Positions 28,801 to 37,800 of a stretch of 64,000 nt of DNA are shown here, piece after piece. Location of the stretch: the NCBI GenBank assembly GCA_916610825.1, contig OU744446.1, forward strand, positions 29,030,445 through 29,094,444, written 5' to 3'. Origin of the DNA: Haliclystus octoradiatus (lineage: Eukaryota > Cnidaria > Staurozoa > Stauromedusae > Haliclystidae). The notes under the pieces are model-generated. The model was not told the DNA's origin. It searched no databases and saw nothing but the letters and a program-made list of their open reading frames with translations. The translations under genes and the position numbers were made by a program. The number at the start of each line of letters is the position of its first letter. Position 1 is the stretch's first letter.

Positions 28801-31800
28801 AATTGATACAGTCAAACCTGTTTTCGTGGTTACCTCTATACAGTGGCCACCTGTCTATAGTGGTCACTCCTGCAATGTCTAAAATAGTATTTTCTATTGA
28901 ATCAAACCTGTATATAAAGGCCACCTGTTTACAGTGGACAATTTATCTTCCTCTCTTAGCTGGCTGTTATATACAGGTTTCACTGTAATATTTTATAATT
29001 GAAACATGATATTTATGATCTCCTTTAGTTACCTTTAATATATTTTATTTCATTTTTGAATTATTATGTATATTATTTTAAACATTCAGCTGATTCAATT
29101 TATAACCAATTTTAGCCAATCATTCTTATTATGTACCATTATAATTGTTTCTGTCCTAAAAACGTACTCCAAACGAAAAAGCTCTCATATTATCATTGCC
29201 CCTGCAAAAAACAGCTCAAGAGTTCACGAACAGCTAGATAATGTTAAATGGCCTTATATTTTGATCAAATGTTCCTGAACTGTTCATGAATTATCTGTGA
29301 AGGTTCGTGAATCCCTGAACTGTTTTTTGCAGAAGTGTAATTAACTAGCCTGATATTATTTAATACTATCATATTTGGTTCAATTAATTGTTATCATTTG
29401 CAATTTTGTAACTTCCTCTGTCTGATTTTTTGCTTTTAACTATCATTATAATTTTAAATTATTGAAGTAGCAATCAGATAAAGAAAATTTAATGACCTGG
29501 AATAGGACAAGCATTGGAATATAAATGATATGTAAGTAACACATTACCACTGGATTGAATTCTATGTTGATAGAAATTGCACTCTCAAGTTGAACTTTGC
29601 ATTCCTCATTTAAAATTTTAAATGGGGACTTTGTTACAAATCTCAATGAAAACGACTGATCACTAGAGATAAAAAAATGAATAATGATCAGTATTTAATT
29701 TTGCTTGGATAACTATTTATTAGTACTCCTATGAAATCAGTTAATTAATTATTTTATGAAAATTGGACTATTTACCATTCATGAATTGTTTATATTGTGT
29801 CCATGAACTGTTCATGAAATCATTAAATTTTTTCGCATGGGTAATTTCTTAGTAAAAAGTAATTGAAGTAAAAGATAGAGACAAGAGAATATTCGGAGGC
29901 CGTTTCAAATGATCGCAATTTTTTCATTTTCAAGCCAAAAGGAAATTTAATTTAAATAACTCATGTACGAAATATAAAATCTTTTTTTTAGCTTGAAATT
30001 GAATTACCATTCTTTGATAACTCATGTTTGAATTACAACTCATAGTCTTAAGAATTTTTATAAACACTGCATTTTTCAAAATAGAATTACAATTATTTTG
30101 ACCAATTTCTTTCAATCAAGGAGTTTCTGAGTAAAATAGTAGCATGGTTGAATTATTAGAAGCATTTTGAGTCTGCATGCAGGCTATGTCTGTTCACAAT
30201 TTTGTTGTTTCCCAGATATGAATTAACTGATACATATATATATGTGGAGTTACGTAGTCCAGCTATTACATAAAAATATTTTTTATCAGTCGATGACATT
30301 TCTACTAGGAATTCCCCTGTAAAATTAATGAAAACCAGCCAAATTGTTTTCACAAAACTGTCTATGAATGCTGATGGGATGAATGAATTGTCGATTAATT
30401 TTTTATCAGTTCATGATAAATTTATTAAGGTTGATGAATAGTTCATACAGTCAAACCTGTTATAGAGATCACCTCTAAAAAACGGCCACCTGTCTACAGT
30501 GGTCACTCTTGCAATGTCAAAAATAGTATTTTATATTGAATTAAACCTGTATATAAAGGCCACCTGTCTATAATGGTCAATTTATCTACCTCTCGTAGCT
30601 GGCTGTTATATACAGGTTTCACTGTAACATTTAAATAAGCTTCACAAGTTGTTGATAAGCTTCACGAATTGATAATAATCTGTTAATGGACTCATAAACT
30701 GACTTTGCAGGGGTTGACCCCAGACGTTATGAATCAAAGTCTAAAGCACGGACAATTACAATTGACTGTTGCACTGGCGAGTGAGTTACATAGAAGTAGA
30801 AACAAAACGCAAATAAACAAACACCCTTACCTTTTGTTCTTTATCTCAAATGTCTGTTGGATATTATCTCTTACAGCACACATGCCGAAAGTTAAAATAT
30901 CGGGTAATATCAAATCACTTGATGGTAATAGACCAATTAATGGTATTTTAAATGAACCATTCTAAAAAAAATAGATTGATTGGGAAAATCTAAATATTCT
31001 AATAAATCTTAATATCCAAAAGCATCTACTCCCTCCTCCAACATATGTTTTATAAAAGCAAAATGACACAGTTGTGAAGAACAATCAATCTGCAGTTTGC
31101 GAGTAGCTTCTGAACAGTTCATGATTAGTTTATGGATTGCTTATGAAAGGCTTATGAAAAGTGTATGCAATTTTTTTTTCTCTGTGTATGTGAAAAACTT
31201 TTTGAGAGACGTCCATGAACTATTCATAATACTTATTTACAAAAAAGTTCAGGAAGTGTGTGTCATCACGAAGTTCATCACAGTATTGTAAATTGGAAAT
31301 GTGGGATCCACGTTTATTATGTCATTTACTTCATGAATGAAACAGTCAATATCACTGACTGAAATCGAATAAAAATCATGTGTGCAGAGCAAACCAATAA
31401 GATTGAGTCATTGCTTTTTCAAGTCTAATGCAATGTCAGCAAAACGCTTTATTTGATCGGTTCCTTAAGAAATGTTTCAGTCTTGATGCAGGCTACAAAA
31501 TTACTGAGTTTGCAAAGAATAAAATCAATAGCCCAATGAAACATAAAATATCATATTGACATGAATGGATATTAAATAAAGAAAACAATAATTTTAATAT
31601 GACAAAACATCCCTGGTTGCGTTTCCGGTGAGCATTCACAGACTTACCCCAAACAAGAATTCAACTTCATCCTTGTACGAACACTGAAAACCATAAAATA
31701 TTACAAAATCACAATTTTGAAAGAGAAAACCACTACTAACTCCAAAACCATGAGAGTGGTGTGAAAACAACATGAAAATGCGAATAGCAGTTGAAACAAT

Positions 31801-34800
31801 AAACTTGTTATGCCAAGAAAAGATTGGAAACATAAAAACATCTATATTCACGATAATAAAATGAGAAAATGCCATGAAAATGTCACACTTTTTTTGTGGT
31901 TTTGGTGTCAGTAATGAATTGTAATGTACTGTAGTTTTATGACAAGTTGCATTAATAAACAATTTAAAGTCCAAAAGAAATGCTATATTTTACTCTGGAA
32001 ACCGGATTGGGCATTTTCAGGAAGCATGTAGACCAGTATCTTATCATTATAACAGTCGCCTCTATACAGCAAACACCTATGGTCACTCTTCCTATGTATA
32101 AATTTTCCATTGAATCAACCCTGTATATAAAGGTCACCTGCATATAGTGGTCAATTTATCTACCTCTCAGCTGATTGTTATATACAGGTTTCCTGTTAAG
32201 TAAGAGCCTATCAATCCACAGTATACCATCCTTGGACACAATTAGGTAATATTACTTATTATTATTCATTTCAATCAAATTCAAAACAAGATACTTTACA
32301 CAGTAGATTAGAGCAAATACAGTGTTTAGATTGATGTTGTGTACATCTTGAAGCAGTATGTAATCTCAAGTCATTACTGTTATGAAATGCTACAGAAACT
32401 AGTTTGTAAGCAGGCTATTAAATTATTTATTAATAATTAATTTAACTATCATGGATTGCTTTTGACAGGGGTATAACATCATGCCATAATCTACAGATGC
32501 AGCTAAGCCCAATCATAAATGAGGAATGTAATGCCGGTAGCAAAAGTCAACAACATTTGGTCTAGACTACGATTACATATCCATAGCCTACATCCTAATG
32601 CTCAATTAGAAAAGTTAATAAAATAACTTTATTGTTTCCTCACCAGAGTGTCTGGTCTGAAAATTATAGGTATCTTTATGCTGGTTCCATAGAAGAGAGT
32701 TATTTTTCTTGGGTATTTTGTAATATAAAATGATGATTTTGGTATCCTAAAATCAAACAATTCCAGTTGAATAATGAATAAGAAATAAACCAATTATAAT
32801 ATTGATATTTGACATATGACGTGTTTCCGGTACGTTAAGCAATATGCTAGTGGAAATTGGGTTACAAGACTTTTGAGCATCACATTTTTGAACATTGATT
32901 CCTGCCATGAAATATATTGAAATTGATCTGCAGTGTCGTGGCTGAGATCAGTAAAGAGCATTTACAATAATTTGCTCTTAGCGAAAAGAGCAAATCCTCT
33001 AGAAATAAAAGAGTTGTATGAGCTCCTTTAGTAGGGTGACACTGTCTATATTGCGACTTTATAATAGTGGTTTAATATTGTAGCGCATTCCTTATTGCAT
33101 AACTCCCTGCAAAAAATCCATGAGTTCATGAACAGCTCATGAACAGTTCATGCACAGTTCATGAACTTCATGAACAGTTCATGGACATTTTATCGTGGGT
33201 TCATGAACAGTCACAGAGAGTTCATGAACACTTCATGAACTGGTTCATGAACTGGTTCATGAACGTGAAATTTCCCAAAATTCATGAACTTTTGGGCAAT
33301 TTTACATTCATGACCTCATGAACTTTTTTTGCACCTTGTGTAACTGTCTATTATTTTTCATTTCCTGTAAATCTGCATGTTTGAGAGCTGTACGAGGTAA
33401 CTCACAATTCTTGTTTACCCTGTTGATGTCTTACTATACGGTTGTGATCCTTATAGTAGCTCTTAGCAAATCTCCCTGTAAATCTCAGCAAGCATAACCA
33501 TATAAATATTGTAATAAAGACCACATAAATTCTGATCATTATTAATTGAAAAGTGTCATTTTTTAATTTTTCATAACCTCACTATCATGTAGTATTGATG
33601 AACAGCTCACAGGACTACCCCTGCGAAAAACAGGCCAGCAGTTCATGAACGTTAAATGGTACTAAATTTTGATCAAATGTTCATGAACTGTTAATGAACT
33701 CCTGAAGTGTTTTTCCGAGGGTACCTAGCTACCAGCTCCAAAAAGATTCACAAAACTTTCATACAACTATTCATGAACCCAAAAATCATTTGCAGGGTTT
33801 CATGCAAAAACATTTTATAACAGGTTGAATTGACACACCTTTTAGGATTACATCATGAGAGGTTGATGAAAATGTGAATGAAAAGCATGCCATTTAACTC
33901 TTCCCTAAGCTGTTTTGTATTGCTCACAAACTATCCATAAATTGTTAATAGGCTGTTCATGGTCACAAATGTTTATGAACTCGTCAAACTTTTTGCAGGG
34001 TAAATACTGCTCATATTTATGTGTAAATACGTTGGATCGGTGCTAGTAATATTATTCTTAAGTAACAGTAGGCCTACTAACTATAGCATACATGACTTGA
34101 CCCCTCTTTCATAAGCAACATCACACTAAATTAAGTCATGGCAAGAATACCTGCACAGTCAAACATGTCCTTCCTGTATTTACTACAGTTCAATTTAATC
34201 TGAAATTGCCTGATGATCGCCTTGGCGTGAAACTAATAGTAGCAAATATGAATGTCTGATTTTTTCGTTTATTCAATATTAAACAGCTCTGCATTTATGG
34301 CATTGAGCACTATTGAAACAGCAAAGATAACATAAGTACCTTGATATTACTATTGTATAAATTTGTTGTAGTTACATGATTATGAGGTTATGCTTCAGCC
34401 TCAAGAATAATGAGGCAACAGCATAAGGACGCATATATGGATATCAGAGCATGATCATGATAAAATAAAATACTATAAAGAAACTCAATCTTGTTATATC
34501 TCTGCAATCCTGTGTCATCTACTAATCATATTGATATACAGAATACATTGCAACATTGGCGCAACAGGTAATGATATTTATGAAAATTTCACATATGCAG
34601 ATGGTGAGGCCTCCACAGATTATAAAATAGTGATGACAAAATTTGATCATTTCTGTGCCCCTCGTATCAACATTTTTATGGCCCGCCACAAGCTCCTAAC
34701 AATGAAGCAAGAAGACCGGACAATCGATGAATATGTAACAGAACTCCAAAAGCAAGCACAGCGTTGCAATTTGGAGATTATGAAAGACGAACTGGTACTC

Positions 34801-37800
34801 CAAGCCTTGGCAATGGGTCTTGACGACGACAAAACACGTAGAAAATTGTTTGAAGCCGAAAATTTAACGCTGGAAAAAGCCGTCAAGATTTGTCGTCGAG
34901 CTGAAGACACAAAGGCAGATATGACTAAATTGTCAGAAGAGGTCCATGCTGTTAACTTTAAAACAGAGAAATACAAGTCTAAAGTAAAGAAAGTCAAGAC
35001 AATTAATAACTGCAAATTCTGCACTGGGACTCATGCAGCTCAAGCTTGTCCAGCATATGGAAAATATTGTGCAAAATGCAAACGTATGAATCACAATGCT
35101 GCTGCATGCCGGTCAACACAGACAGTTCAATATCTTGACGATAGCAGCGATGAAGAGGATGTTAACATTATCCAGGTTAAAAATAATGGTAAAAAGCTAA
35201 TTGCAAATTTGAATATTAAACTTGACGGTGAAAACAAGGTGCCCCTGACAGTGCAGTTAGACTCAGGAGCAGCTGTTAATGTGCTATGTCTGAAAGACTA
35301 TGATAAGCTGGGAAGACCAAAGCTGAAAAAGAGCAACACTGTTCTAACCCCTTGTATAATGGCAGCAAAACTATATCAAGAGGAACACTGAAAGCCACAA
35401 TTGTGAAAACAATACCAGACACAATCACATTTGAAGTTGTAGATCTTGGACGCACAACCCTACTATCTCTGGAGACGTGTACAACACTTGGATTAATACA
35501 AGTTGCGGAATGTGTAAATGTAGTCGAAACTAGCAATACTAAATCAAAGACTACGCACATGGACAAAGAAAAAGTACTAAAGAACTACAAAGAGATCTTC
35601 ACTGGACTGGGAAGTTTTCCAGGAGAATATCATATAGAAACCGAACCATCATGCCAACCAGTACAACACAAACCACGTAAAGTGCCTATTCACATAAAAG
35701 CAGAATTGCAATGAAGCAAATCAAATCGTTAGAAGCACTTAATGTAATTAAAAAAGTAGAAGAGCCCACAGACTGGATTTCCTCAATGGTGGCTGTTCGG
35801 AAACCCAATGGAAAAATACGCATATGTATAGATCCAAAAGATTTAAACAAAGCAATCAAAAGAAACCATTACGAAATGCCAACAATTGATGACGTACTTC
35901 CAAATCTTAGCAATGCTAAAATTTTCTCTTTTCTTGATGCAAAAGATGGGTTTCTTCACGTAAAATTAAGTGAATCAAGCAGCTATCTGACAACATTTTG
36001 GACACCTGATGGAAAGTATCGTTGGCTGCGCATGCCATTTGGGATTTGTTCTGCACCTGAAGAATTTCAGCGTCGCCTTGCTGATCTTTTGCGGGGCTTG
36101 AAAGGCATCCAGATTGTTGCTGATGACATTTTGGTGTATGGTTGTGGCGACACGATGGACGATGCCCGAAAAGACCATGATGAAACTTAACTAACCTGTT
36201 GGAAATGACAAAACAAAAATGCATTAAATTGAATGCTTCTAAACTTCGTCTTGGGTTAACGGAAATACGATACATTGGTCATCATATCAGCAAAGATGGT
36301 ATTCGGCCTGACCCAGAAAAATTTCGTACTATTATGGATATGGCTGAACCCTCAGACAGCACATCGATGCGAAGGTTTCTTGGCCTGGTCAATTACGTCG
36401 GAAAGTTTCTACCTAACCTTAGCAAAATCAGTGCACCACTGCGAAGTTTAACAGAGAAAAAGCCAAAGCAGGAGTTTAATTTTGGCAGTGCTGAACAGAA
36501 TTCCTTTGCTCAAATCAAAGCTCTTATCAGCCAAGACTGTCTGCTCCAATACCTTGATTATAACAAAAGAACTCTCCATTCAATGCGATGCTAGCATCTC
36601 AGGTCTCGGCGCAGTTTTGCTACAAGATGGAAGACCAGTATCTTTTGCATCCAGATCCCTCACTCCAGCTGAAACACGATACACGCCCATTGAATTAGAA
36701 TGTAGGCTATGGCCGTGGTATTTGCTTGCTCAAAATTTGATCAATACATTTATGGCAAAAAGGACGTCTTAGTCGAAACCGACCACAAGCCTCTAGAATC
36801 GATTCTCAATAAGTCTTTACTAATGGCCCTAAACGCTTACAAAGAATGATGATGGCTCTACAGCGATACAGCTTGATGGTCAAGTATAAGCCCGGCAAAG
36901 ACCAACTTATTGCAGACACCCTTTCACGATCACCAGTCAGTGGAGTGATCGAAGAGACATTGACACATGCATATATATGTGCTGTTGAAGCTGCCAATCT
37001 AAACCCATGTGAATATGTCAGCATTTAGCGACGCGGTCATAGAAGAGATCAAATCATACACTGCTGAAGATGAACAGCTCTTGACCCTTGCGCAAACAAT
37101 TACTCAAGGCTGGCCTGACATCAAACAAGCCCTACCAGGTAATCTCAAGATTTTCTGGACCTACAGAGATGAACTCACAGTTGACAATGGTCTTATATTC
37201 AAAGGCCCCAGAATTGTCATTCCCAAAGTCCTACAACCAAGAATTTTAGAAAAGCTACATTGTAGTCATCTTGGCTTTGATGCCACAATAAGAAGAGCTC
37301 GCAACACAGTATTTTGGCCTGGCATTACAGCTTCCATCAAATCTACGATTGAGCGCTGCTCTCCATGCTCAATGGGCAGAGCACGCCTACCGAAAGAACC
37401 AATGCAACCTCACAATATCCCAAACAAACCATTTGAAAAGGTCGGGATGGATTTTATGGACATTGGCCGACAACCCTACCTAGTGGTGGTGGACTACTAC
37501 AGTGATTACATTGAAATCTGCAAAATGCCCAATTATTCTGCACTGGCTACCGTTAACGCTGCCAAAGAAACATTTGCCAGATATGGAGTCCCTACGAAAA
37601 TTCAAAGTGACGGAGGTTCCCAGTTCACCTCCCGCAAATTCAAAATATTTGCCAAATATTATGAAATTAAACATTCCAGATCATCACCAACTTACCCACA
37701 GTCAAATGGAAAAGCAGAGTCAGCTGTCAAAATTGCAAAGAAATTATTGAAGCGTTCATCAGATCCATTTGCTGCTCTTCTGGAATGGCGCAACACCCCA

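Noticed and set aside
33103-33336. CRISPR-like array, because short palindromic repeats recur
   Set aside because: The host is an animal, spacers are 1-20 bp and not unique, and unit order reverses within elements.
34557-34570. TGGCGCAACAGG just after the 5' LTR as a tRNA primer-binding site
   Set aside because: In frame it codes for GATGN of Gag and continues directly into the capsid, so it is more likely coding sequence at a deletion junction.
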